DNA of 64,000 bases from contig NZ_JAABOP010000001.1 in the NCBI RefSeq assembly GCF_010671595.1, positions 868,001 through 932,000 on the forward strand, given 5' to 3'. The notes beneath the pieces are model-generated. The model was not told the origin of the DNA. It saw only the letters and a list, made by a program, of their open reading frames with translations, and searched no databases. Position 1 is the stretch's first letter. Every line of letters starts with the position of its first letter. Positions 45,134 to 53,527 of the stretch are shown here, in pieces. Position numbers and translations under genes: made by a program. The DNA comes from Muriicola jejuensis (GTDB taxonomy: Bacteria > Bacteroidota > Bacteroidia > Flavobacteriales > Flavobacteriaceae).

Positions 45134-45620
45134 CAGTGATCAATAAAGTGTCTAAGGTATTATTGACGATCACATTGAGCTGTGACCTGAGGGCGTTGTA
45201 AGCCTTCATCATTTCTTTTGCCGAAGGGGTGGCGTCTATCCTGTATTCTGCTGCGGCCCGGGTCTTGAAGATAAAAGTCTTTACCACCTTTTGCCGGCTT
45301 TTCACCTGGGGGATGTTGAACTTCTCGGGATAATCCCCCTCTTCCAGCCTTTTCTGCCTTTCGACCAGGTCTTCCAGGACAAGGACCAGATCCTCGTGAT
45401 TCTCAACGGTAGACAGGGCATTGAATCCGTTTTCCAGGTCATTGAAGGCCGACCAGTCTTTCGCGATCTCCGTGGCCCTGGGGTTTAATGGGATCCGCCT
45501 CGGGAGTGAATCCATCGAAAAGAAGGATACTGCTTCTCCAGAGATTGTTGCCTCCGGCGCAGCTTCCCTGCAGGCCTGAAGCAACAGCAAGAACAGGAGG
45601 AAGGGCATTAATTTTCTCAT
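45126..45620 (-). CDS. Small hypothetical lipoprotein
   Basis: A 164-residue lipoprotein of unknown function. The signal sequence MRKLMPFLLFLLLLQAC has a clear lipobox. The mature part is helical and charged, with a conserved-looking block HEDLVLVLEDLVERQKRLEE and a basic SRQKVVKTFIFKTRAAAEY. No known family is recognised. The Met at 45620 is chosen over 45635 because it starts a proper signal peptide. It reads into the NTF2-like gene. Confidence 0.75.
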   Translation of the reverse strand: MRKLMPFLLFLLLLQACREAAPEATISGEAVSFFSMDSLPRRIPLNPRATEIAKDWSAFNDLENGFNALSTVENHEDLVLVLEDLVERQKRLEEGDYPEKFNIPQVKSRQKVVKTFIFKTRAAAEYRIDATPSAKEMMKAYNALRSQLNVIVNNTLDTLLITDE

Positions 45621-45649
45621 GGAACGAATGTACAAATTTTAATAAAAGC

Positions 45650-45657
45650 TATCTTTG
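45650..45657 (+). promoter_or_regulatory. Candidate -7 element of the SDR gene
   Basis: TATCTTTG is an exact TAnnTTTG match. Transcription would begin near 45664, which excludes the in-frame TTG at 45655 as the start codon and favours the TTG at 45685. Confidence 0.5.
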
Positions 45658-45684
45658 GAACGAACTTCAATAATTCAACAGTTC

Positions 45685-46638
45685 TTGCAGAAATCCATAC
45701 TTATTTTAGGGGCTTGCGGACAGATAGGGACAGAACTCACCCTGGAACTTCGGGAGAAATACGGAAACGACTGTGTGATCGCCAGCGATATTAGGGAAGG
45801 GGCAGACAGCCTGATGGAATCCGGCCCTTTCGAGATCCTGGATGCCACCAGTTACAATGCCGTGGAAGATATCGTCATGCACTATGAGGTGGAAGAGGTC
45901 TACCTTATGGCTGCCATGCTCAGTGCCACAGCAGAGAAATTCCCGGAACGGGCCTGGAACCTCAATATGAATTCCCTGTTTAACGTGCTCAACCTGGGTA
46001 AGGAAAAGAAGATAGACAAGATCTTCTGGCCATCGAGCATAGCGGTCTTTGGGAAGAACACTCCCAAGGAAAATACGCCCCAGCACACCCTGATGGAGCC
46101 CAGCACGGTGTATGGGATCAGCAAACAGACCGGAGAACGGTGGTGTGCCTATTACCATGCAAAATACGGGGTGGATGTGCGGAGTGTGCGCTATCCCGGA
46201 CTGATCAGCTGGAAAACCCAACCCGGAGGAGGCACCACCGATTACGCCGTTGAGATCTACATCAAAGCCTTAGAAGAGGGGCATTATACCTGTTTCCTGA
46301 AAGAAGATACCCTACTGCCCATGATGTTTATGGACGACGCCATCAGGGCCTCCATCGAACTCATGGAAAGTGACGGCGACAAACTGAGTATTCGTTCCTC
46401 ATATAACCTGGGTGCAATGAGTTTCACTCCCAGGGAGATCGCCAAAAGCATACAAGCCATTATTCCCGAATTCCAGATCGATTATGCGCCTGACTTCAGG
46501 CAGGGGATAGCAGATACCTGGCCGGGTAGCATAGACGATATAGTAGCAAGGTCAGACTGGGGCTGGAAACCCGAATTCGACCTGGAGCGCACTACAGAGG
46601 AAATGATCCGTCAGCTCAGGGCCAGGAAGGCAAAATAG
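45685..46638 (+). CDS. SDR-type L-threonine 3-dehydrogenase
   Basis: A 317-residue extended short-chain dehydrogenase. It begins ILILGACGQIGTELT, then has MAAMLSATAEKFPERAWNLN, the SSIAVFGKN serine region, and YGISKQTGE with the catalytic YxxxK. This pattern matches the UDP-galactose-4-epimerase-like threonine dehydrogenases that oxidise L-threonine to 2-amino-3-ketobutyrate. The TTG at 45685 is preferred because a -7 promoter element sits at 45650-45657. Its stop is two bases from the convergent RimK-fusion gene. Confidence 0.88.
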   Translation: MQKSILILGACGQIGTELTLELREKYGNDCVIASDIREGADSLMESGPFEILDATSYNAVEDIVMHYEVEEVYLMAAMLSATAEKFPERAWNLNMNSLFNVLNLGKEKKIDKIFWPSSIAVFGKNTPKENTPQHTLMEPSTVYGISKQTGERWCAYYHAKYGVDVRSVRYPGLISWKTQPGGGTTDYAVEIYIKALEEGHYTCFLKEDTLLPMMFMDDAIRASIELMESDGDKLSIRSSYNLGAMSFTPREIAKSIQAIIPEFQIDYAPDFRQGIADTWPGSIDDIVARSDWGWKPEFDLERTTEEMIRQLRARKAK

Positions 46639-46640
46639 GA

Positions 46641-48005
46641 TCAGTTGTGGAATTTGAGTTTCTTCTCGATCGCCACGATCATGGTGTTGGCGATATCCTT
46701 GCCGGTAGCGTTCTCTATGCCCTCGAGACCGGGAGAGGAATTCACTTCCAACAGGAGCGGGCCTTTGTTTGACCTGATGATATCCACTCCGGCCACGCTC
46801 AGGTTGAAGATCTTGGCTGCCTTGATAGCCAGTTTGCGTTCTTCGGCCGTGATCTTAATCCTCGAGGCCCTGCCCCCCTGGTGAAGGTTCGCCCTGAATT
46901 CTCCCTTTTCCGCCTGCCTCTGCATGGAAGCCACCACCTTGCCATTCACGACAAAACAGCGGATGTCCTGCCCATGGGCTTCCTTGATGAATTCCTGTAC
47001 CAGGATGTTGGTCTGAACACTTTTGAAGGCGTTGATCACGCTCTCTGCAGCCTTGTTGGTCTCGGCGAGTACCACCCCTTTCCCCTGCGTGCTTTCCAGG
47101 AGCTTGATGATCAGGGGAGCCCCGTTTACCATCTTGATCAGGTCCTTGGTGTCCATGGGAGATTTTGCAAATCCGGTGATCGGGATGTGTAGGTCGTGCT
47201 TGGCAAAGAGTTGTGAAGCAAACAGTTTGTCCCTCGACTGGCTGATGGCCTCTGCAGAATTCTGGCAATAGACCCCCAGGAAGTCGAATTGCCGGATCAG
47301 GGCGCAGCCGTAAAAGGTGACCGCAGGTTTTATCCTCGGGATCACGGCGTCAAATTCTTTCAGGATATTCCCTCCCCTGTAACGGATCTCGGGGGAATGT
47401 GCATCCAGTTTCATATAGGCGAGTTCCACGTTGAGGAATACCATCTCATGCCCCCTCGCCTCTGCGGCTTCCATCAGTCGCTTGTTGCTGTACAACTCGG
47501 GATTGCTCGCCAGGAGGGCGATCTTCAGCCCTGACTTCTCTTTGATATAAGGGGCGTAGGAGATCGAGATACTCTCGTCCGAAAAGGTCTGCAACAGGCA
47601 GGATTTGGCCGGATTGACCAGGTACCGCCCGTTGATCGCTTCCCGCCCGAGCAGCATCCTGAATTCCATGGTATCCCTGTTGGCCAGGGTGAGCTCAATA
47701 TCGAAGGTGTCATCTCCCAGGGTAACCGGGGTTTTGATCACGAAGCGCTCCTCAGATATACCGCTGGAGCTTTTGATTATCCGCCTGTCGATGAGCCTTC
47801 CTTCGCATTCCAGGGTGATGCTGCGATTGTCCTGTACAGGGTTCACCTCGAATTTTACCCAGTCCTGGTTCCTTTTGCGGAATACCGAAATATTGCTGGC
47901 CTGAATAGAGGAAGTCTTGGCCCCGGAATCTACCCTCGCCTTGATCGCAGGGATACCCAGGTCCTTAAAGACACACCATTCCTCACTGCCGACGACCTTT
48001 AACAT
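46641..48005 (-). CDS. RimB-like retropepsin fused to RimK-type glutamate ligase
   Basis: A 454-residue fusion. Residues 1-145 are the DUF785/RimB domain (ATP-dependent zinc protease, retropepsin-like), with the Asp of [15 protein letters not shown] as the aspartic-protease-like site. Residues 160-454 are a RimK ATP-grasp ligase: [21 protein letters not shown]-like [14 protein letters not shown], and the metal-binding [14 protein letters not shown]. RimK adds glutamates to the C-terminus of ribosomal protein S6 in gamma-proteobacteria. The Met at 48005 begins a family-like N-terminus; the 46 residues before it read as noise. It is the last gene of the polyamine operon. Confidence 0.87.
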   Translation of the reverse strand: MLKVVGSEEWCVFKDLGIPAIKARVDSGAKTSSIQASNISVFRKRNQDWVKFEVNPVQDNRSITLECEGRLIDRRIIKSSSGISEERFVIKTPVTLGDDTFDIELTLANRDTMEFRMLLGREAINGRYLVNPAKSCLLQTFSDESISISYAPYIKEKSGLKIALLASNPELYSNKRLMEAAEARGHEMVFLNVELAYMKLDAHSPEIRYRGGNILKEFDAVIPRIKPAVTFYGCALIRQFDFLGVYCQNSAEAISQSRDKLFASQLFAKHDLHIPITGFAKSPMDTKDLIKMVNGAPLIIKLLESTQGKGVVLAETNKAAESVINAFKSVQTNILVQEFIKEAHGQDIRCFVVNGKVVASMQRQAEKGEFRANLHQGGRASRIKITAEERKLAIKAAKIFNLSVAGVDIIRSNKGPLLLEVNSSPGLEGIENATGKDIANTMIVAIEKKLKFHN

Positions 48006-48060
48006 GGAATGGACATTAGCGAATTGCCTGGATGGATGTAAAAAGGGGTATAAATTTGGC

Positions 48061-48486
48061 TCATGAATTCTGGGAAACAAATACTTGTTTAGCCTCTTTG
48101 AAACACTTGAATTCCACCACGTACCCATTGGGGTCCTCCACAAAGAAAGAAGTGTGCTCCCCGGCCTTGTTTTTAAGGAAGGTGATCCCCTCGGTCATCC
48201 CTTCCACATTTACCGAAAGTCTCTGCTGGGCCGACTTCCAGGACTTCTCGTCCAGGATCACCCCGAAATGAAAGGAAGGAAGTACCTGGTCCTCGAACTT
48301 GTAGGACTTGTATACAAAGTTGAATTCCCCTGATTTCGTAAAAGTGATCTGATTTCCGTAAAGGTCGATGTCTGCCCATTGGGTGGAGTGCCTTCCCAGT
48401 TTAGCGCCAAGGACGTCTACATAGAAGGCTTTGGTTTTGGTCACGCTGTAACAGGGCAGGGCAAGGTGAAAAGCACTGTGTTTCAT
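48061..48486 (-). CDS. VOC-family protein (glyoxalase/dioxygenase-like)
   Basis: A 141-residue VOC protein. It opens [22 protein letters not shown] and ends [16 protein letters not shown], which are the usual two metal-ligand blocks. The substrate is unknown; the family includes glyoxalases and ring-cleaving dioxygenases. It lies 27 bases after the small acidic protein gene and 55 bases before the RimK-fusion gene, all on one strand. Confidence 0.88.
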   Translation of the reverse strand: MKHSAFHLALPCYSVTKTKAFYVDVLGAKLGRHSTQWADIDLYGNQITFTKSGEFNFVYKSYKFEDQVLPSFHFGVILDEKSWKSAQQRLSVNVEGMTEGITFLKNKAGEHTSFFVEDPNGYVVEFKCFKEAKQVFVSQNS

Positions 48487-48513
48487 AGGAATGGGCTGTT
48501 GGATAATGGTAAA

Positions 48514-48825
48514 TTAATCTTCCTGATCGTCCTCGTCATCCTCGATCTCCACATCCGGTATAGCATCCGGATCATCGTCATCAAAATCCTCGTAATCGTC
48601 CTCGTCGTAATTCGCCATGGTGACCTCGAGCTTGGCGCTGATCTTGACCAGATACTTGGTGTCATCCGTGGTTACCTCAACCGCTTCTATCCTTTCCCCA
48701 TTGGCATTCTTAAAGGTGATGATATGTGCATCGTCATACCCATCGGGGTATTTCTCCACAAGGAGTTTGAGGACCTCGGGGGTCAGCTTCTTGAAATCGA
48801 CTATGACTCTCTTTAAATTATCCAT
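48514..48825 (-). CDS. Small protein with long acidic tail
   Basis: A 103-residue cytoplasmic protein. Residues 1-70 form a compact alpha/beta domain (RVIVDFKKLTPEVLKLLVEKYPDG, ITFKNANGERIEAVEV, LVKISAKL). The last 33 residues are almost only Asp and Glu, ending EDDEDDQED. No named family is recognised, though similar small acidic proteins occur in flavobacteria. The start is two bases after the stop of the deoxyhypusine-synthase-like gene. The acidic tail resembles chaperone or assembly factors, or a polyglutamylation target (see findings). Confidence 0.72.
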   Translation of the reverse strand: MDNLKRVIVDFKKLTPEVLKLLVEKYPDGYDDAHIITFKNANGERIEAVEVTTDDTKYLVKISAKLEVTMANYDEDDYEDFDDDDPDAIPDVEIEDDEDDQED

Positions 48826-48827
48826 AA

Positions 48828-49799
48828 TTACATGTCTAAAAGATAAGCAAAAATAAGTGGTGCAACAATAGTTGCATCACTCTCAATGATAAATTTTGGG
48901 GTGTCTATCCCCAGCTTACCCCAGGTGATCTTTTCGTTGGGAACGGCCCCTGAATAACTGCCGTAGCTGGTGGTACTGTCACTGATCTGGCAGAAGTAAC
49001 TCCAGAAGGGTGTATCCGTACGCTCCATATCCTGATAGAGCATAGGCACGACACAGATGGGGAAATCCCCGGCTATGCCACCCCCAATCTGGAAGAACCC
49101 TATTCCCTTGCCGGAATTCGCCGTATACCAGTCGGCCAGAAAGGTCATATACTCGATTCCCGACTTTACGGTGGATGCCTTGAGTTCCCCTTTAAGGACA
49201 TAGGAGGCGAAAATATTTCCCATGGTACTGTCTTCCCAGCCCGGGCAGACGATAGGGAGATTCTTTTCCGCAGCTGCGTACATCCAGGAGTCCTTCAGGT
49301 CGATCTCGTAGTACTCCTCCAGCACCCCTGAGAGCAGCATCTGGTACATGAATTCATGTGGGAAATAGCGCTTGCCGGCCTTTTCCGCATCTTTCCACAA
49401 TTGGTGAATGTGCTTTTGGAGCCGGCGGAATGCCTCTTCCTCCGGGATACAGGTATCGGTGACCCGGTTGAGGCCTTTTTCGAGCAGGTCCCACTCCTCC
49501 TGGGGAGTGAGGTCCCGGTAGTTTGGTACCCGTTTGTAATGGGAGTGGGCAACCAGGTTCATAAGGTCCTCCTCCAGGTTGGCCCCTGTGCAGGAAATGA
49601 TGTGAACCTTGTCCTGCCGGATCATCTCGGCAAAGATCTTTCCCAACTCTGCCGTGCTCATGGCCCCTGCCAGAGAAACGAGCATTTTCGCCCCGTCCTG
49701 CAGTTGCTGCTCGTATCCCTTGGCCGCATCCACCAGGGCTGCCGCATTGAAATGGAGGTAATACTTGGAGATAAAATTTGAAATGGGTCCTTTACTCAT
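48828..49799 (-). CDS. Deoxyhypusine-synthase-family protein, probable homospermidine synthase
   Basis: A 323-residue member of the deoxyhypusine synthase family. It keeps the NAD-binding region (SCTGANLEEDLMNLVAH) and the catalytic lysine, in NEKITWGK, residue 295. Bacteria lack eIF5A, so a true hypusination role is unlikely. Bacterial homologues are thought to be NAD-dependent aminobutyltransferases making homospermidine, which is the main polyamine reported for Flavobacteriaceae. It follows agmatinase with an 8-base overlap, which fits polyamine supply by putrescine. The Met at 49799 (MSKGPISNF) was chosen over an upstream reading. Confidence 0.85.
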   Translation of the reverse strand: MSKGPISNFISKYYLHFNAAALVDAAKGYEQQLQDGAKMLVSLAGAMSTAELGKIFAEMIRQDKVHIISCTGANLEEDLMNLVAHSHYKRVPNYRDLTPQEEWDLLEKGLNRVTDTCIPEEEAFRRLQKHIHQLWKDAEKAGKRYFPHEFMYQMLLSGVLEEYYEIDLKDSWMYAAAEKNLPIVCPGWEDSTMGNIFASYVLKGELKASTVKSGIEYMTFLADWYTANSGKGIGFFQIGGGIAGDFPICVVPMLYQDMERTDTPFWSYFCQISDSTTSYGSYSGAVPNEKITWGKLGIDTPKFIIESDATIVAPLIFAYLLDM

Positions 49800-50736
49800 C
49801 GTCTTCGTCAAATTTGTGGGGGGAATTGTTGTTCCCGCCCTTGCTGTTGTCATAGGTATTGTCGTAATCATCCTCCACGGCCTCATCCCTGAATTTGTAG
49901 CTCAGCATTTTGTAATACAGCTTTGCCGCGAGGAAGTCTGAAGAGCGTTCCCTTTCGTCTGGGCACAGCTCAACGATGTCAAATCCCACCACATTCTTCT
50001 CTTCAAAAACCTGTCTCAGAAAATCGAGGGTCTCGTACCAGAGGAGTCCGCCCGGCTCCGGCGTTCCCGTGGAAGGCATGATGGAGGGGTCCAGAGCATC
50101 GAGGTCAAAGGTAATGAACACATTGTCTGTGAGCAATTCCACCACCTTGTCCGTCCAGTACTCGTCATCGACCATCTCATGGGCAAAAAAGGTCTTCTCT
50201 GTGTCCATGACCGTCATTTCTATGGCATCCATACTCCTGATTCCCACCTGTACCAGGTTGGTCTGCTGACTCGCCTCGTACACGGCACAGGCATGGTTGT
50301 AGGGCGTGCCTCCGTAGGATTCCCTCAGGTCTGCATGGGCGTCTATATGTAGGACGGTCAGGTTCTCGAAGCACTCATTAAAGGCTCGTATAGATCCGAT
50401 GGAGATGGAATGTTCTCCCCCTATGAGGGTAACGAATTTGTTCCGTTTGATGTACTCCTTTGTGATCCTGTGGACACTGTTCACCATGGCCTCCGGAGAG
50501 GAGAGTTCGGATACGGGTTCGGTCACAAAGACCCCCTGCTGATAGACCTCGGTACCGGTCTCAATATCGTAAAGCTCCATGTTTTCAGAGGCCTCCAGAA
50601 GGGCTTCCGGTCCTTTATCCGCTCCCTTTCCCCATGTACTGGTGCCGTCATAGGGCACCGGGATCAGTACTACTTTCGACTTCTCAAGCTGTGCGTACTC
50701 GTCCGGAATCCCAGCGTAATTCCTAGATGTCTTCAT
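49792..50736 (-). CDS. speB: Agmatinase (ureohydrolase)
   Basis: A 314-residue manganese ureohydrolase that turns agmatine into putrescine and urea. Metal and substrate residues are visible in GGEHSIS, LHIDAHADLR, FDLDALDPS and GFDIVELCPD. The C-terminus is unusually long and acidic, ending KFDEDDE after an Asn-rich stretch (EDDYDNTYDNSKGGNNN). It lies between arginine decarboxylase (14-base overlap) and the deoxyhypusine-synthase homologue (8-base overlap), so translation is coupled along the pathway. Confidence 0.93.
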   Translation of the reverse strand: MKTSRNYAGIPDEYAQLEKSKVVLIPVPYDGTSTWGKGADKGPEALLEASENMELYDIETGTEVYQQGVFVTEPVSELSSPEAMVNSVHRITKEYIKRNKFVTLIGGEHSISIGSIRAFNECFENLTVLHIDAHADLRESYGGTPYNHACAVYEASQQTNLVQVGIRSMDAIEMTVMDTEKTFFAHEMVDDEYWTDKVVELLTDNVFITFDLDALDPSIMPSTGTPEPGGLLWYETLDFLRQVFEEKNVVGFDIVELCPDERERSSDFLAAKLYYKMLSYKFRDEAVEDDYDNTYDNSKGGNNNSPHKFDEDDE

Positions 50737-52123
50737 ATCCTAAAATTTTGAGCATTTCAGATGCTTCCTGTTGTTCACTAAAGAGTTTGGTGGTCAGTTC
50801 CCCATTTTCATCCCGGTCTATGAGGACGTGTTTGGGAGTGGGGATCAGGCAATGCTGCAGGCCTCCAAAACCACCTATGGATTCCTGGTAGGCGCCCGTG
50901 TTGAAAAACCCGATATACAGCGGTTGATCCCTCCTGTATTTGGGGAGGTAGATGGCGTTCATATCCTGTATACTGTTGTAGTAATCATCGCTGTCGCAGG
51001 TGAGCCCCCCGAGCAGTACCCTTTCGTACTGATCGTTCCACCGGTTGATGGGCAGCATGATAAAGCGCTTGTTGATCGCCCAGGAATCGGGAAGGGTAGT
51101 GATAAAACTGGAGTCGATCATGTTCCATTTCTCCCGGTCGTTCTGCTGTTTTTGATAGAGCACCTCATAGATGGCCCCTCCGCTTTCCCCCACGGTGAAA
51201 CTGCCGAATTCCGTAAAAATGTTGGGCACGGGGACGTCAGCCTCCTTGCAGGCGGTATTGATCTGGTTCACGATCTCATCCACCATGTACTCGTAGTCGT
51301 ATTCAAAGGCCAGGGAATTCTTCGTGGGAAATCCTCCGCCTATGTTCAGGCTGTCCAGGGAAGGGCATATCTTTTTCAACCGGGTGTACACCTTCATACA
51401 TTTCAGCAACTCGTTCCAGTAATAGGCATTGTCCCTGATCCCGGTATTGATGAAGAAGTGCAGCATTTTCAGCTCCACCTTTTCATTGTCCCTGATCTGG
51501 TTCTCGTAGAAAGGGACGATGTTCCGGTATCCTATACCCAAACGGGAGGTGTAGAATTCGAATTTTGGCTCTTCCTCCGAAGCGATCCGAATACCTATGT
51601 TAAACGGCTTTTCAATGGCTTCGCTAAGCAGGTCTATCTCCTCGTAGTTGTCGATGACCGGGATACAATTCTGGTGTCCCTGGTTGATCAGGTCGGCTAT
51701 ATTCTGTATGTACAGGTCGCGTTTGAACCCGTTGCAGATCACGTAGGTGTTGTCCCTGATCATCCCCTCCTTCTTCAATTGGTTTACGATGTTGATGTCA
51801 AAGGCCGAGGAGGTCTCGATGTGGATATCGTTCTTGAGGGCTTCCCGAAGTACATATTCAAAATGAGAGCTCTTTGTACAGTAGCAGTAGATGTACTTGC
51901 CTTTGTAGTTATGCCGTTCAATGGCCTTGGCAAACCATTCCTTGGCCCTGTGAATATTCCTCGAGATCTTGGGGAGATACGTGAATTTAAGGGGGCTCCC
52001 GTACTTTTCAACCAGAGGCATCAGGGGAATTCCGTGAAACAGAAGGTTGTCCTCATCCAGGGTGAATTCCTCCTGAGGAAAATAATAGGTTTGATCGATG
52101 AGATCAATGTACTTGATGTTCAT
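50723..52123 (-). CDS. speA: Biosynthetic arginine decarboxylase, short form
   Basis: A 466-residue PLP enzyme of the alanine-racemase fold (group IV) that decarboxylates arginine to agmatine. The PLP lysine is in YCYCTKSSHF, residue 84. Later blocks NIGGGFPTK, FTEFGSFTVGESG and GFFNTGAYQES match the active-site and phosphate-binding regions. E. coli SpeA has about 650 residues, so this is the shorter Bacteroidota form. It is the first gene of the operon on this strand. An arginine-to-agmatine-to-putrescine route is thus encoded in one transcript. Confidence 0.92.
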   Translation of the reverse strand: MNIKYIDLIDQTYYFPQEEFTLDEDNLLFHGIPLMPLVEKYGSPLKFTYLPKISRNIHRAKEWFAKAIERHNYKGKYIYCYCTKSSHFEYVLREALKNDIHIETSSAFDINIVNQLKKEGMIRDNTYVICNGFKRDLYIQNIADLINQGHQNCIPVIDNYEEIDLLSEAIEKPFNIGIRIASEEEPKFEFYTSRLGIGYRNIVPFYENQIRDNEKVELKMLHFFINTGIRDNAYYWNELLKCMKVYTRLKKICPSLDSLNIGGGFPTKNSLAFEYDYEYMVDEIVNQINTACKEADVPVPNIFTEFGSFTVGESGGAIYEVLYQKQQNDREKWNMIDSSFITTLPDSWAINKRFIMLPINRWNDQYERVLLGGLTCDSDDYYNSIQDMNAIYLPKYRRDQPLYIGFFNTGAYQESIGGFGGLQHCLIPTPKHVLIDRDENGELTTKLFSEQQEASEMLKILGYEDI

Positions 52124-52376
52124 TAATGAATATGTGGATTTATAGAGTTCTTATAAGCGCTGTTTTGTCTGTATACTTCCTTTGCGGGGCTCCAGAGATA
52201 TATCATGTACTGGGTGTAAATGAAATCAAAAAAAAATAAAATTCGCAGGTTTTAAGACAAAAATCTGAAATGTACCATAGATATAATATATGGGGGCATA
52301 AAATAGGGAATACCTGTTAGGATTCCAATGTTTCATTGGGGAAGTATTCGTATCTTGAAGCGTTAAAACAGATCCT
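52124..52376. other. Divergent intergenic region, speA / secreted protein
   Basis: These 253 bases carry the promoters of two divergent transcripts. The part near speA is AT-rich, with long A and T runs. A TATCTTGA element about 26 bases before the plus-strand ATG is a partial -7 match. I found no full consensus promoter, no tRNA and no convincing small gene; a minus-strand reading at 52226-52426 looks accidental. Confidence 0.4.
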
Positions 52377-53090
52377 ATGAAGCGTGTCTTTTCTCTTGTG
52401 AATGTGGGATTCGTCCTATGCCTCATTTCTTCTTCCGTGCTGGCACAACCCGCTCCGGGGGTTTATACCGGAAGCGACCCCGATAATCCGGGACATGTGC
52501 ATGAGGTTAAATTGAACGGTGAGTACCTGGTGTATTCCGAATTTTCAAAGGCACCCGACTTTATCCGTGCCAGAGGGGGATTTTATACCTCGTCTGAGGA
52601 TTCGCTCCGGGTTACCCTGGAATTCAATTCTGCCTATGAACAGGATTCGACTAAGACCATGGTCCTGGCCTACCAAATGGATGGGAGCAAACTGGTTCTT
52701 AACGAGGGAAGACCGATTTCCCTTGAAAAGGCCCCCGGGGTGGAACAGGACCTGGATGGCACCTGGCTCTTCGCCACAAGAGGTCCGGATACCGGGCAGG
52801 AACGAAGAGGGGACACAAACCCGCGCAAGACCCTGAAGTTCCTGATGGACGGGCATTTCCAATGGATTGCCTACCATACGGAAACTATGGCGTTCTCAGG
52901 CACCGGAGGGGGTGATTATACGGCTAAGGATGGAGTTTATACCGAGATCATCCGGTATTTCTCCAGGGATAATAGCAGGGTAGGCGCTGAACTGGAGTTC
53001 AACTACGAGAGGAAGGGGGCCGACTGGCACCATACAGGGAAGAACAGCAGGGGGGAGCCCATGTATGAGATCTGGTCACTGCGGGATTAG
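52377..53090 (+). CDS. Secreted protein of unknown function
   Basis: A 237-residue exported protein. Its signal peptide ends VLAQ. The mature chain has two beta-rich halves, the second starting DLDGTWLFATRG, which looks lipocalin-like, and ends with a charged segment (RGEPMYEIWSL). No active site is recognised. Its stop codon overlaps that of the convergent moaC gene (TTAG). Its promoter must lie in the divergent region shared with speA. Confidence 0.75.
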   Translation: MKRVFSLVNVGFVLCLISSSVLAQPAPGVYTGSDPDNPGHVHEVKLNGEYLVYSEFSKAPDFIRARGGFYTSSEDSLRVTLEFNSAYEQDSTKTMVLAYQMDGSKLVLNEGRPISLEKAPGVEQDLDGTWLFATRGPDTGQERRGDTNPRKTLKFLMDGHFQWIAYHTETMAFSGTGGGDYTAKDGVYTEIIRYFSRDNSRVGAELEFNYERKGADWHHTGKNSRGEPMYEIWSLRD

Positions 53091-53524
53091 CCGGTTTGGC
53101 TATGGTCTATATCTGATTTGCCTCCCGTCTTTTTCAGGAGCTTGATGTTCCTGATCTCCACCCCTTTGTCTATGGGTTTGAGCATGTCGTACATGTTCAG
53201 GGCCACTATGCTGGCCCCGTGCATGGCCTCTACCTCCACCCCGGTTTTATAATTCGTCTTTACGGTGATCAGGATGCGGATCTGAAGTCCATTTATCTCG
53301 TATTGGATATCGGTATATTCTATTGGAAGCGGATGGCAATCTGGTAAAAGGTCGGCCGTCTTTTTGACTCCCAGGAGGCCGGCGGCCCGACTCATCTCAT
53401 ACACATCGCCCTTGGGCACTTTCTTTTCGAGTATTGCCATGATGGTGTCCGGAGAACTGACCTCCACGATCGCCTGTGCGACAGCAGTTCTGAGCGTATT
53501 CTGCTTGTGTGTGATATCAACCAT
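53087..53524 (-). CDS. moaC: Molybdenum cofactor biosynthesis protein MoaC
   Basis: A 145-residue cyclic pyranopterin monophosphate synthase, which converts 3',8-cyclo-GTP to cPMP with MoaA product. The typical N-terminus TLRTAVAQA, the PDCHPLPIEY histidine region and the late MYDMLKPIDKG lysine/aspartate region are present. It is slightly shorter than the 160-residue E. coli protein but complete. It follows moaE with a three-base gap. Confidence 0.94.
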   Translation of the reverse strand: MVDITHKQNTLRTAVAQAIVEVSSPDTIMAILEKKVPKGDVYEMSRAAGLLGVKKTADLLPDCHPLPIEYTDIQYEINGLQIRILITVKTNYKTGVEVEAMHGASIVALNMYDMLKPIDKGVEIRNIKLLKKTGGKSDIDHSQTG

Positions 53525-53527
53525 ACC

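Noticed and set aside
46641-46890. Cyanophycin synthetase or D-Ala-D-Ala ligase as identity of the ATP-grasp domain
   Set aside because: The RimB-like N-terminus and the RimK-type motifs fit the S6 ligase family better, and the Mur-ligase half of cyanophycin synthetase is absent.
50771-52126. 451-codon open frame on the plus strand over speA
   Set aside because: It is an antisense shadow of the arginine decarboxylase gene; its composition follows the reverse complement of that gene and no domain is visible.
52226-52426. 66-codon minus-strand frame between speA and the secreted protein
   Set aside because: It overlaps the start of the secreted protein gene, is AT-run driven and has no signal, motif or start context.
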